From contig NC_079212.1 in the NCBI RefSeq assembly GCF_029633865.1, positions 148,714,541 to 148,778,540 on the forward strand: DNA of 64,000 nucleotides, in the 5' to 3' direction. Positions 37,440 to 50,840 of the stretch are shown one piece after another. Each line of letters begins with the position of its first letter. The stretch's first letter is position 1. The notes beneath the pieces were generated by a model that was not told where the DNA came from, ran no database searches, and was given only the letters and a program-made list of their open reading frames with translations. The position numbers were made by a program, and so were the translations under genes. The stretch is from Lampris incognitus. Lineage: Eukaryota; Chordata; Actinopteri; Lampriformes; Lampridae.

Positions 37440-38395
37440 TTAGTTTTAAGACAGCTGTGGTTAAACCTCTACTTAAAAAAAAGCACCTCGATCCAGGGTC
37501 TCTTAATAACTATCAACCAGTCTCTAATCTTCCATTCTTTTCTAAAGTACCAGAGAGAGTTGTGTATCAACAACTTTCGACCCATATAAAAGAAAACCAT
37601 CTATATGAACCTTTTCAATCGGCTTTCAGGACCTGTCACTCCACTGAAACTGCTCTGACCACAGTGGTGAACAGTCTTTTACTAGCTATGGACTCTGATT
37701 CCACTTCTGTGCTTCTACTACTGGACCTCAGTGCAGCCTCTGACACCACTGATCACTGTATACTATTAGACAGAATAAATTGTAATTTTGGTGTCTCTGG
37801 CTTAGCTCTCTCATAAGTCCTACTTATCTAGAACAACACATTGTGTCTGCTATGATAACATTAAATCAACATTCTCTGATGTTAAAAATGGTGTACCTCA
37901 AAGCTCGGCTCTTGGCCCTCTACTTTTTTCTCTATGTTTCACCTCTTGGCCAATTATACGCAGTCATGGAATAAACTTCTTTGCTATGCTGATGATATTC
38001 AGCTGTATGTGCCCATAAGGGCTGATGAGCATACTCAAATGACTAATTTAGAGGCCTGCTTGGCTACTGTGGAAAACTGGATATCACCAAATTTCCTACT
38101 TTTAAATTTGGATAAAACTGAGATGCTGGTCGTTGGACCTGTTAGACACAGACACCAATTTGACAACTCTGTGATTTCACAAAGTGGAGCAGCCAAAGGT
38201 CTTGGTGTTACATTTGATCTCAGCCTTCCCTTTGAGAAGCACATTAAAGAAATAACAAAGACGGCCTTTTTTCACTTACGTAACATAGCTAAAATTCGGT
38301 CTTTCCTGTCCATGGCTGAGGCAGAGACTCTAATACATACATTTGTTTCATCCAGACTTGATTATTGTAATGTTCTGTTTTCAGGTCTGCCACAT

Positions 38396-38522
38396 CCATC
38401 CATCCATAATCCAAACTGCTTATCCTGCTCTCAGAGTCGTGGGGATGCTGGAGCCTATCCCAGCAGTCATTGGGCAGCAGGCGGGGAGACACCCTGGACA
38501 GGCCACCAGGCAATCACAAGGC
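38396..38522 (-). mobile_element. SINE fragment (family 3) inserted in the LINE
   Basis: 127 bp flanked by a 12-bp direct repeat GGTCTGCCACAT (38384-38395 and 38523-38534). The sequence matches the tail half of the SINE at 61695-62073 (CATCCATCCA, then ATCCAAACTGCTTA). It splits the host LINE frame after SGLP. Confidence 0.85.
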
Positions 38523-38579
38523 GGTCTGCCACATGCTAGTACTAAAAGTCTTCAGATGGTTCAGAATGCTGCTGCTAGA

Positions 38580-38897
38580 AGGCGGAGGCGGAGGCGCTAC
38601 AGGAGCCTCAGAGCCCGCACTACCAGGCTCAACAACAGCTTCTTTCCACAAGCTGTTGCCCACCTTAACCTGGCTACCCACTGAATGTCTGTAGATATTT
38701 TTAAATATTTTGTACTCCAGCTGTCTTTTAACTTATTTTTAGCTTTTGGTCTTCATGTGTGTATATCTTATACTGTGTTTGCTGTGTTTGTCTGTGTCTG
38801 TCTTGCACTGTTTGGTGAAGCCACAGCCCTCATTTCATTTTTAACATGTGCCTGCACATTGTTTTTAATGACAATAAAATTGAATTGAATTGAATTG
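38580..38897 (+). mobile_element. 3' end of a Rex1/CR1-like LINE inserted in the L2-like LINE
   Basis: Carries the terminal coding motif YRSLRARTTRLNNSFFPQAV, then a short 3' UTR ending AATAAAATTGAATTGAATTG. The host LINE continues directly after it. Exact target duplication is unclear. Confidence 0.7.
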
Positions 38898-39384
38898 AAT
38901 CCTAACTACATCTAGGAAATTTGACCATATTACACCAATTCCTGCCTCCCTTCATTGGCTTCCTATCCATGTTAGATCAGACTTCTAGGTGCTTCTGCTG
39001 ACTTATAAAATCTTAAATGGGCTGGCCCCATCTTACCTGTCTGATCTCATTAAACCGTACATTCCATCTCGAGCTCTTTTCTCAAAATACAGGGCTCCTG
39101 TGTGTACCCAAAGTTAAAAAGAAGTCAGCTGGTGGCAAGCCTTTTCCTATCAGGCCCCGTTCTTATGCAATAACCTGCCTGCTGCCATCAGACAATCAGA
39201 GTCTGCTGAATCCTTTGAATCCAGACTTAAAACTCATCTTTTTGTCTTAAACTACAATTAGTTGCCTTTAAGTTGAATGTTTCACAACCTGTACTGCATG
39301 GTGGGTCCGTTTCTGTCTCAATGAATTTACCAACCACTGTTCTGCCCACGAGATTATAGCATATAGCGTATAGATTATTGATTA

Positions 39385-39778
39385 TATTCGAATCCCCGTG
39401 TTACCTCTGGCTTGGTCGGGCGTCCCTACAGACACAATTGCCTGTGTCTGCAGGTGGGATGCTGGATGTGGGTATGTGTCCTGGTCGCTGCTCTAGCGCC
39501 TCCTCTGGTCGGTCAGGGAGCCTGTTTAGGGGGGAGGGGGAAGTGGGGGGGAATAGCGTGATCCTCCCACATGCTACGTCCCCCTGGTGAAACTTCTCAC
39601 TGTCAAGTGAAAAGAAGCGGCTGGTGACCCCACATGTATGGGAGGAGGCATGTGGTAGTCTGCAGCCTTCCCCGGATCAGTAGAGAGGGTGGAGCAGTGA
39701 CTGAGACAGCTTGGAAAATAGGATAATTGGCCAAGTACAATTGGGGCGAAAAAGCGGGACACAAATCTAAAAAAAAAA
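39385..39778 (+). mobile_element. tRNA-derived SINE (family 1), lacking the A box
   Basis: Starts at the B box (TTCGAATCCCCGTGTTAC), so the first 50 bp or so of the head is missing. The body matches the other family 1 copies, and it ends in an A-rich tail. Confidence 0.8.
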
Positions 39779-40031
39779 AAAAGAAGAAAAAAAAGATTAC
39801 TGACTATTTCAAACTGTTCCCTTCTCGCTCTCTTAACGATGTCTTCTCCTTTCTCTTCTGTGTGTGTGAATGGTGTGATGTGAGTCTTCCTTGTGTGCAC
39901 CCGCAGTCCTCCTCCCAGGTCTCCATCGTGACGGTGGTCCCCACCTGGACACTGCTTGGCATCCCCCTCATCATATTTTCTTTTTATATTTTATAAAGCC
40001 ATATAATTTTTTTTATCTTATTTCAATGGTA

Positions 40032-41663
<1,632 letters not shown>

Positions 41664-41665
41664 TA

Positions 41666-41841
41666 TATCCTTCTCTCACTCAGATGTGGGACTAATGTTT
41701 TTTGTTTTATTTTTGGCTACATGGTGATGGTGGTCACATGGCTCGGGTCCTGGGCTGTTCTGGTGGCGTCTGGACACTGCTTGGCATCCTCCTCATCACA
41801 TTCTTCATATATTTTATAATTCCATTATAATTGTGTTATCC
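41666..41841. other. Interspersed repeat sequence flanking the Tc1 and SINE insertions
   Basis: The words TGGACACTGCTTGGCATC and CCTCATCA occur both at 39945-39972 and at 41769-41796, either side of the Tc1 element. The stretch continues beyond the SINE at 42249-42485. I recognise it as a common fish repeat but cannot name it. Confidence 0.55.
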
Positions 41842-42233
41842 AGGTCCGCGGTGGCGTAGCGGTCTAAGCATCGGCTTGGTGTCGATGCAGTTGCCCACTG
41901 GGGACTGGGGTTCGCGCCCCGGTCTCGTCAGATCCGACTATGGCCGGACTCGATGAAGCAGCAATCATTGGCAACGCTGTCTTCGGGAGGGGGGCGGAGT
42001 CGGCTTGTGTTCGTCATGTGAATGCGTCTCTGTGTGTGTCGGAAAAACAGTGGTTCGGCTTGGATTCGCCTTGTCACGAAAGTGGGGAGGCGCTTTCCTT
42101 CGAGACTGCCGACCGGAGAGACGCAGTTGGCGAACGCATGCAATACGAGAGTGGGTGTTTGAATTAAAATAGGGATCAATTGGCCACTAAATTGGGAGAA
42201 AAAAGGGAAAAATCAGAAAAAAATAAAATAATA
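41842..42233 (+). mobile_element. tRNA-derived SINE (family 2) with 15-bp target duplication
   Basis: The head has an exact A box (TGGCGTAGCGG) and a B box-like GGTTCGCGCCC. The tail is GGCCACTAAATTGGGAGAAA followed by A-rich sequence. A perfect 15-bp direct repeat ATAATTGTGTTATCC flanks it at 41827-41841 and 42234-42248. Two more copies lie at 47493-47898 and 49210-49610. Confidence 0.93.
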
Positions 42234-42248
42234 ATAATTGTGTTATCC

Positions 42249-42485
42249 TCTTTCAATGTTCTATTGTGTAAATTGTGTAAACATAACATCATGCCACGTT
42301 GTGCGTCTTGGGAAAGAGATCCTCCTCTGTTGCTCTCCCTGAACTTTCTTCCTGTTGTTCCTCCCTGTTCAAGGTTTTTAGGGAGGTGTTCCTTATCCCA
42401 TGTGAGGGTCTAAGGACAGGATGTGGTGTTGCTGTAAAGCCCCCTGAGCCAATTGTGTAATTTGAGATATTGGGCTATACAAATG
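42249..42485 (+). mobile_element. 3' tail of a fish interspersed repeat (GGGCTATACAAAT end)
   Basis: Contains TGTTGCTCTCCCTGAACTTT, AGGGTCTAAGGACAGGATG and GATATTGGGCTATACAAATG, a tail I recognise as widespread in fish non-LTR elements. It continues the sequence interrupted by the SINE at 41842-42233. Confidence 0.6.
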
Positions 42486-42616
42486 AACTGACTTGTTGAT
42501 TTGACCCCCATCCCTCCTCACCACTCGGAGTTATCTCAAACAAGCTAAGGATGCAGATAAAAGGGACTGACAAGATGTTACTATGTGGGAACACAAGTTC
42601 CCGCTTATCCAAACAA

Positions 42617-43935
42617 ACCAAGAGCAATCTCCCTGGTAGGTAACAGAAGATGTATGGTTATTACCTGGTAGGTAACAGAAGATGTATGGTTATTACCTGG
42701 TAGGTAACAGAAGATGTGTGGTTACTACCTGGTAGTTAATAGAAGATGTATGGTTATTACCTGGTAGGTAACAGAAGATGTATGGTCATTACCTGGTAGG
42801 TAACAGAAGATGCATGGTTATTACCTGGTAGGTAACAGAAGATGTATTTTATTACCTGGTAGGTAACAGAAGATGTATGGTCATTACCTGGTAGGTAACA
42901 GAAGATGCATGGTTATTACCTGGTAGGTAACTGAAGATGTATGGTTATTACCTGGTAGGTAACAGAAGATGTGTGGTTACTACCTGGTAGTTAATAGAAG
43001 ATGTATGGTTATTACCTGGTAGGTAACAGAAGATGTATGGTTATTACCTGGTAGGTAACAGAAGATGTGTGGTTACTACCTGGTAGTTAATAGAAGATGT
43101 ATGGTTATTACCTGGTAGGTAATAGAAGATGTATGGTTATTACCTGGTAGGTAATAGAAGATGCATTTTATTACCTGGTAGGTAACAGAAGATGTATGGT
43201 TATTACCTGGTAGGTAATAGAAGATGTATTTTATTACCTGGTAGGTAACAGAAGATGTATGGTTATTACCTGGTAGGTAACAGAAGATGTATGGTTATTA
43301 CCTGGTAGGTAATAGAAGATGTATTTTATTACCTGGTAGGTAACAGAAGATGTATTTTATTACCTGGTAGGTAACAGAAGATGTATGGTTATTACCTGGT
43401 AGGTAACTGAAGATGCATGGTTATTACCTGGTAGGTAACTGAAGATGTATGGTTATTACCTGGTAGGTAACTGAAGATGTATGGTTATTACCTGGTAGGT
43501 AACAGAAGATGTATGGTTATTACCTGGTAGGTAATAGAAGATGTATGGTTATTACCTGGTAGGTAACAGAAGATGTATGGTTATTACCTGGTAGGTAACA
43601 GAAGATGTATGGTTATTACCTGGTAGGTAACTGAAGATGTATGGTTATTACCTGGTAGGTAACTGAAGATGTATGGTTATTACCTGGTAGGTAACAGAAG
43701 ATGTATGGTTATTACCTGGTAGGTAATAGAAGATGTATGGTTATTACCTGGTAGGTAACAGAAGATGTATGGTTATTACCTGGTAGGTAACTGAAGATGT
43801 ATGGTTATTACCTGGTAGGTAACAGAAGATGTATGGTTATTACCTGGTAGGTAATCGAAGCTGTATGGTTATTACCTGGTAGGTAATAGAAGATGTATGG
43901 TTATTATCTGGTAGGTAATAGGTAACCATACATCT
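42617..43935. repeat. 32-bp minisatellite ending in an inverted unit
   Basis: About 41 copies of a 32-bp unit with TTACCTGGTAGGTAAC and AGAAGATGTATGG. A 31-bp form reads GATGTATTTTATTACC. Each junction holds the imperfect palindrome TTACCT-GGT-AGGTAA. At 43921-43937 the last copy appears in reverse orientation (GGTAACCATACATCTTCA). Confidence 0.93.
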
Positions 43936-43937
43936 TC

Positions 43938-45186
43938 AACCCTCATCCTGAACACAGGTATGCTGCAGGGCTGTGCTCAGTCCAGCTCTCTTCACCCTTT
44001 TCACCCACGATTGCACCCCCATCCATTCCTCCAACACTATAGTGAAGTTTGCTGATGACACCACTATACTGGGACTCATAACCAACAATGAGGAGACACG
44101 CTACAGAGAGGAGGCTCAACATCTGGCTGGGTGGTGTTCAGACAATAACCTGGCCCTGAACACCAGTAAAACAAAGGAGATCATTGTGGACTTTAGGAGA
44201 TCCAGGAAGACCCCCCCCCCCCACTGCACATAACCGGTGAAGGTGCATATTGTGGATAACATCAAATTCCTGGGAATCCACATAACCAAAGAACTCACAT
44301 GGTCACTCAACACCTCCCACCTGGTGAAGAAAGCACAACAGAGGCTCTTCTTCCTCAGGACACTTAAAGAAGCCAATCTCCCTTCTCAGCTGCTGGTCAA
44401 CTTTTACACAAGCACAACAGAAAGCATCCTCTGTCAGTGTGTCACAGTGTGGTTTGCCAGCTGCACAGCAGAGAACAGGAAGGACTTGGCCCGGGTGGTG
44501 AAGACAGCACAGAGGATTGTGGGAGCTGAATGCTGTGTATGCTGGCTGCCTACAGAGGAAAGCCGGCAACATCAGCAAAGACACAACATACCCAGATCAC
44601 CATCTGTTCGTTCCCTTGCCATCAGGGAAAAGATACCGCACCATCAAAACCCGGACTAACAGGCTGAGGAACATCTTCATCCCCAGAGCTGTAGCCTCCA
44701 TCATCCCCCACACACACACACACCTGCCTATAGCTGCTGTAGCCTCCACCCCCCCCCCTTCACACACACACCTGCCTATAGCTGCTGAGGACTAACTGCT
44801 ACTAAAGCTGCTGCAATATGGACAACTATGTGCAATAACCTCATGCACTATTTTGAACTTTAAAAGCCGCTGCTGTCTTCTTTTGTCTCATCATCATGTT
44901 TACTACCTCACTTATTTTTATTACCTCACTTATTTATATTACCTCACTTATTTTTACTACCTCACTTATTTATACTACCTCACTTATTTATATTACCTCA
45001 CTTATTTATATTACCTCACTTATTTTTATTACCTCACTTGTTTTTACTACCTCACTTATTTTTACTAAATGTTGTTTGTCCCGTTTTCATCTTGTTTTTA
45101 ATCATTTCCCTTGTCTAGTGCTGCTGGTCTGACAGTCACCAAATGAAATTCCATTGTGTGTGCACAATGACAATAAAGTATCGTAT
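43938..45186 (+). mobile_element. Rex1/CR1-like LINE, 5'-truncated
   Basis: The reverse transcriptase begins near LILNTG. FADD is intact (KFADDTTILGLI, about 44044), followed by NTSKTKEIIVDFRRS, a frameshift at a C run (44209-44222), then FLGIHITKELTWSLNTSHLV and FFLRTLKEANLPSQLLVNFY. The 3' UTR has an 18-bp minisatellite (44900-45066) and ends CAATGACAATAAAGTATCG. Confidence 0.82.
44900..45066. repeat. 18-bp minisatellite in a LINE 3' UTR
   Basis: Nine copies of ATTACCTCACTTATTTAT-type units in the 3' UTR of the preceding LINE. Confidence 0.92.
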
Positions 45187-45713
45187 CTTATCTGTAGTTA
45201 GCATTACAGAGCATGCGGACTACTAGGTCCACTAGGTCCAACTGGGTCCTTACCCCCCCCTTCAGCTCATGTCTCCCTCTGCTTATTGGGTATGGACCCT
45301 CTGCTGCTATTACAGCCCACCTCAGACAGCAAGGGGCAACTCCAAGGTCTGCAGTTCTTGTTCTGACCAGCTTCAGGAGGAACAAAGTGTACTCAAATGC
45401 ACAACTACTTCATCTAATCTGACTCCAGCTGTACACCAGCAGCCATAGCCTGGCGCAAAAAAACTGGGTTGACAATACTCTTATCACAGTAAATATAGCC
45501 TTACTAAACATCATTTTTTTGGCAGGGAAAACATTTTAACCAATGATGTTATCATCAAGCACAATCACAATTTTGCTTTTAACTGAAACTTGGTGAGACC
45601 AATACACCAGTGCAACTGTTCTTACTGAGTCAACCCCTGCCAACTTCAGTTTGGTGAGTGAAACCAGACAGCATAAGAAAGGAGGTGGAGTTGCCATTTT
45701 GTTTAATGATTGC

Positions 45714-46916
45714 TGTTCATTGACTACAGTTCAGTGTTTAATACTAGAATCCCCCTCAATCTGGTCACGAAGATGAGGTCGCTAGGAATCAACACCCCAT
45801 TGTGCAATTGGGCGTACAACTTTCTCACTGACCGGCCCCAGGTGGTTAGGGCAGGTGGCATAACCTCCGGAACATTGATCCTCAACACAGGTGCTCCTAA
45901 GGGTTGTGTGCTGAGCCCTCTGCTGTACAACATCTACACACGTGACTGCAAAGCCACGGACAGTTCCACCTCCATCATCAAATTTGCAAACCACGCAGTG
46001 GTAATAGGCCTGATTTCCAACAACAACGAACAGGCCTATCTGAACCACGTAGATGACCTGGCACAGTGGTGCCAGTCCAACAACCTTACCCTAAACGTCA
46101 GCAAGACCAAAGAAATGGTGGTGGACTTCAGGATACAGCAGGAGAAAGGATACAACCCACTAAAGATCAACGGGGAACCTGTGGAGAGGGTCTCCAGCTT
46201 TAAATACCTCAGCATACACATTGCTGAGGACCTCACCTGAACTCTTCACACTCAGCACACTCTAAAGAAGTCCAGACAGAGGCTCTACTTCCTCCGAAGG
46301 CTGAGGAAATTCAAGTTCTCACCCTCTATTCTGAAGACATTCTATTCCTCGGCTGTGGAGAGCGTCCTAATAGGTTGCATCACCGCCTGGTATGGAAACT
46401 GTTCTGCCCATGACCGAGTTGACCTGCAGAGAGTGGTGCGTTCAGCTGTATGCACTGGTGGTGCATTCAGCGTTTATATGTTCTGGTGGTGCGGCAACAC
46501 CAGAACATCCCTCCCCATCCTGCAGGACACTTACACCAGAAGGGTGAGGACAAGAGCCAAGAAGATCATGAGCGACACTTCTCACCCTAACAACGGACTG
46601 TTCAGGCTATTGGGGTCTGGTAGACGCCTCTGTAGTCTTAGGGCCAAAACAGAGAGACTAAAGAGAAGTTTCTATCCACAGGCCATAAGAACTCTCAACA
46701 TATACGACCTTTCACATACTTGAGACAGCTAGGTTTTTTGATTTTTATTTATTGTTTATTTTGACTTAAGAATGCACTGATCTTTTGTCTTTTATCTCTA
46801 TATACTAGGCCTATGTCTTTTTTCACAGTGACAGATGGAGTATACCCCTTCATTTCACTGCATGTTTTACTTTGTATTTCTGTGCATGTGACAAATAAAG
46901 TACTTGAACTTAAACT
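45714..46916 (+). mobile_element. Rex1/CR1-like LINE fragment inserted in the L2-like LINE
   Basis: Starts FIDYSSVFNTRIPLNLVTKM in the reverse transcriptase. [20 protein letters not shown] follows; the active site is degraded to FANH. It then runs NVSKTKEMVVDF, a stop, and SVLIGCITAWYGNCSAHDRV, ending CAAATAAAGTACTTGAAC. It separates the host motifs FND and QCKKISNG. Confidence 0.82.
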
Positions 46917-47492
46917 TGATTCGCTCCAATGCAAGAAGATATCTAATGGAGATGTTGCTTCTTTTGAATATGTGGCTCTTCAGTTGAATTCCTCTTCTCG
47001 AGTTATAGTTCTAAATATCTACAGGCCACCTGAATACAACGCAAACTTTATTGATGACTTAAGTGAGCTGCTGTCTATAACCTGTATTGAATGTGACAGT
47101 GTAGTTACCGCTGGTGATTTAAACATCCATGCTGACAACCCCCAAGATAGAGGAACTACACAACTGTGTTGTGTTCTTGATAACTATGGACTGACTCAGC
47201 ATGTGACGGAGCCCACACACAACAAGGGCCACCTCTGGACTTACTTATCTCCAAGGGTCTGAACATTTCTAAGGTTGTGGTGACTGGTGTTGCTCTCTCC
47301 GATCATTCCTATGTTTTCTTTGAGAGTACTATCTCCATGAACACAAATACTCAAAAATAGGTAATCACAAAACGGCATATCACTGAAAACACCAGTGAAA
47401 TATTTATTCAGGCTTTCTCTTCCACACCCACCCTCTCTCAGGTCTCAGTCAGTGAGCTCGTAGACAATTTCAATTCTAAAATTACAGATGTT

Positions 47493-47898
47493 CTGTCCAC
47501 GGTGGTGTAGCGGTCTAAGCATCGGCTTTGTGTCGATGCAGTTGCCCACTGGGAACCGGGGTTCGCGCCCCGGTCTTGTCAGATCCGACTATGGCCGGAC
47601 TCGATGAAGCAGCAATAATTGGCAACGCTGTCTTCGGGAGGGGGGCGGAGTCGGCTTGTGTTCGTCACATGAATGCGTCTTTGCGTGTGTAGGAAAAAGC
47701 AGTGGTTCGGCCTGGATTCGCCTTGTCACAGAAGTGACGAGGCATTTCCTTCAAGACTGCAGGCTGGAGAGATGTAGTTGGTGCACGCACGTAGTACAAG
47801 GGTGGGTGTTTGAGCTTAAAAAAAAAGAAAGAAAAAGGGATCGATTGGCCACTAAATTGGGAGAAAAAAAGGGAAAAATCAGAAATAAATGTAAAAAA
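47493..47898 (+). mobile_element. tRNA-derived SINE (family 2) with 12-bp target duplication
   Basis: Flanked by ATTACAGATGTT at 47481-47492 and 47899-47910. It matches the copy at 41842. The insertion is in the linker region of the L2-like LINE, between FNSKITDV and the matching KITDVIDATAAAK on the far side. Confidence 0.93.
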
Positions 47899-49209
47899 AT
47901 TACAGATGTTATCGATGCCACTGCAGCCGCTAAGGTGAAAGTGGTCTCTGATAAGAAAAGATCTCCACGGAGATGTGCCCCGATGGTCAGAATAGAAAAA
48001 AGAGAGTGTCGTAAAGTTGAACGCAGGTGGAGAAAAACAAATCTTATTGCTCATTATGAACTCTATAGAGAGACTGCGCATTTATAATTTGGAACTGAGA
48101 AATGCAAGGCGGTCCTACTTCTCTGACATCTTTGCCAAACATCATAATAATGCACATGCCTTGTTTGCTACTACCAACAGGTCAACAAACCCTCCTGTGG
48201 TAGTAGTCCCCGAATTTCTACCTACCAGGTCCTGCAATGAATTTCCCTCCTTCTTCAATGACAAAATTCAGAAAATTAGACTGGCAGTCAGTGCCTCCAT
48301 ACAAGGCACAGAGTTTGTGCTGTCTCTGTGTCCACCTAAATTTAATTCAAAGTCATGATACAATTTGATCCCATCAACCATAAAAACTTGGGGGACATTA
48401 TACATCTGAAATCTTCCTCCTGCTGCCTTGGTATTCTGCCAACAGGCTTTTTTATAAAAATGTTCTAATTGCATGGCCTCAGATCTACAAATTGTCAACA
48501 CATCTTTTCTCTCGGGTTTCTTCCTACAAGCCCTGAAAACTGCAGTCATCAAGCCACTCTTAAAAAATAATAATCTAGACACTTCACTAATGAACAATTG
48601 TAGGCCCATATCAAACCTCCCATTTCTAAATAAAATCCTTGAAAACGCTGTTTTCCAGCAGCTGAACAACCTCTTGGTACTAAATAACTATTCTAATGTC
48701 TTCCAGTCAGGATTTCGACCACAGCATAGCACTGAGACTGCTCTTGTTAAGGTCTTCAATGACAGCCACTTAAACACAGTGGCAGAATCTCAGTCCTACT
48801 ATTATTGGATCTCAGTGCTGCATTTGACACAGTTGACTACAACATATTACTGAACCGACTGAAAAACTGGATGGGACTTTCTGGCAAAGCACTAAACTGG
48901 TTTGAATCCTACTTAAAGGACAGGGACTGCTTTGTGTCTATAGGTAATTACAAATCTGAGAGGATAAAAATGACCTGTGGAGTTCCCCAACGCTCCATTC
49001 TGGGGCCGCTTCGGTTTAACATCTATATGCCCCCACTAGTCCAGATTATGGACAACAACAAAATATGTTACCATAATTATGCAAATGATACACAGATTTA
49101 CATTAACCCATCACCAGGGGACTACAATCCCATACAAGCACCGAGTAAGTACATTGAACAAATCAACGATTGGATGTCTCAGAATTTTCTTCAATTAAAC
49201 AAAGATAAA

Positions 49210-49610
49210 ACTAGTCTGCGGTGGTGTAGCGGTCTAAGCATCGGCTTAGTGTCGTTGCAGTTGCCCACTGGAGACCGGGGTTCGCGCCTCGGCCTCGTCA
49301 GATCTGACTATGGCCGGACTCGATGAAGCAGCAATCATTGGCAACGCTGTCTTCGGGAGGGGGGAGGAGTCGGCTTGTGTTCGTCACATAAATGCATCTC
49401 TGTGTGTGTCGGAAAAAAGCAGTGGTTCGGCCTGGATTCGCCTTGTCACGAAAGTGCTGACGCGTCTCCTTTGAGACTGCCGGCCGGAGAGACGGAGTTG
49501 GCGAACGCATACAGTACGAGGGTGGGTGTTTGAATTAAAATAGGGGGGAACGATTGGCCACTAAATTGGGAGAAAAAGGGAAAAATCAGAAATAAATTTA
49601 AAAATAAAAA
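49210..49610 (+). mobile_element. tRNA-derived SINE (family 2) with 12-bp target duplication
   Basis: Flanked by AACAAAGATAAA at 49198-49209 and 49611-49622. Inserted in the LINE reverse transcriptase just after FLQLNKDK. The head reads TGGTGTAGCGG, with one change in the A box. Confidence 0.92.
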
Positions 49611-50542
49611 AACAAAGATAAATCTGAAGTAATTTTCTTTGGAGCCAAGGAAGAATGATTAAAAGTTAGCGCTCAGCTATAATCGGTAATGTTAAAAACC
49701 ACAAACCAAGCCAGACTGGATATATATAGCCACATTAAGATAATTACAAGGTCAGCCTACTATCACTTGAAGAATATATCAACAATTAAAGGATTTATGT
49801 CTCATCAGGATTTGGAAAAATCTGTCCGTGCATTACTCTTCACTTGACTTGACTACCGTAATGGCGTCTTTATAGGTCTCTATAAAAAAAACGATCAAAT
49901 GCTGCAGCTGATTCAGAACGCTGCTGTTCGAGTCCTTACTAAGATCAAAAGAGTGGATCACTTCACTCCAGTCCTGAGGTCGCTACATTGGCTTCCTGTC
50001 CATAAAAGAATTGATTTTAAAACTCTGCTCTTGGTTTATGAAGCACTGAATGGTTTAGGTCCGAAATACATTTCTAATCTTCTGCTACGCTATGAACCAA
50101 CCAGACCTCTCAGATCATCTGGGACAGGTCTGCTTTCTGTCCCCAAAGTCAAAACTAAATATGGACATGCAGCTTTCAGTTTTTATGCACCACATATCTG
50201 GAACAAACTCCCTGAAAACTGCAGGTCTGCTGCAACTCTCAGTTCTTTTAAATCAAGGCTGAAGACTTTCCTGTTTGCCGCTGCCTATGATTAACTAAAA
50301 TTTGAAGCTTTTATCATCTTACACTGCAGTGTAACTTTTACTCTTTTTGTTTTTAAATGTCCTTTTATTTTGTCTTAATGCCTTTTATGTTTTATGTAAA
50401 GAAGTTTGAATTGCCTTGTTGCTGAAATGTGCTGTACAAATAAATTTGCCTTTTCTATGTTGATTAATTATATCAATTATATTATTGATACTGATTTTTT
50501 TATTGAGAATTCAGAATTGCGTGTATATGACTTTCTGTCTAC

Positions 50543-50636
50543 CTGTGGGAGCTCGGTGGTTTGCTGTTGCTGTGGTCAGAACTGGGCGGCACAGTAGTGG
50601 ATGGGGCAGGGCAGCAGTCTCTTGCTCCATTGAGAG
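50543..50636 (-). CDS. nisch: nisch exon (short, Ser/Pro-rich), found by phase
   Basis: 94 bp. The acceptor TTCTGCTCCTAG|CT gives two bases; donor TCCCACAG|GTAGAC leaves two. Exactly this length class (one more than a multiple of three) is needed to join the exons at 51183-51352 and 36902-37043, and no stop occurs in that frame. It encodes a Ser/Pro-rich linker (ARDCCPAPSTTVPPSSD). Nischarin has a variable Pro/Ala-rich linker at this point, so low conservation is expected. The call is inferred from splice sites and phase. Confidence 0.65.
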
Positions 50637-50840
50637 CTAGGAGCAGAACAATGCAGAAGGGTCAGTCCACTAGGCGCTGAGAGCAGGAAGGGTCAGCATG
50701 ACTAAAAACAAGAGGATATTTGATTGATACACCTTTGTTTCTTCTTTTACAATAAAATGATTGTCTCATTTGATTTAGTCCCCACTTAGAAAGAGAGGAA
50801 AAGAACACTATCAAATCCAACTTATCTATCTATATCTATC

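Larger units (their letters stand above)
37440..39330 (+). mobile_element. L2-like LINE, 5'-truncated, with two insertions
   Basis: Begins within the reverse transcriptase (KTAVVKPLLKKKHLDPGSLN) and continues with [15 protein letters not shown]. The active site YADD is intact at 37985-37996, followed by LLNLDKTEMLVVGP and SRLDYCNVLFSGLP. A SINE piece interrupts it at 38396-38522 and a foreign LINE 3' end at about 38580-38897. The C-terminal part then resumes (HITPI, SLHWLPIHV) to the end near 39260. Several frameshifts; inactive. Confidence 0.85.
45190..50460 (+). mobile_element. Near-complete L2-like LINE split by three insertions
   Basis: Minus its insertions, this copy spans endonuclease to 3' end. 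Endonuclease N-terminus at 45480-45715 (NIALLNIIF, then ERRWSCHFV-type decayed frame). Endonuclease core at 46920-47260 (VLNIYRPPEY, TAGDLNIHADNPQ, LTQHVTEPTHNKGHLW), with SDHSYVF near 47300. Linker at 47900-48350. Reverse transcriptase at 48540-49215, where the active site reads YAND instead of YADD (about 49079). C-terminus at 49899-50294 (RSLHWLPVHKRIDFKTLLLV to a stop). The 3' end is near GCTGTACAAATAAATTTGCC. Inactive because of stops and the catalytic change. Confidence 0.85.

Noticed and set aside
41842..41930. A functional tRNA gene
   Set aside because: A and B boxes are present, but the same sequence recurs as a SINE with a body, tail and target duplications.
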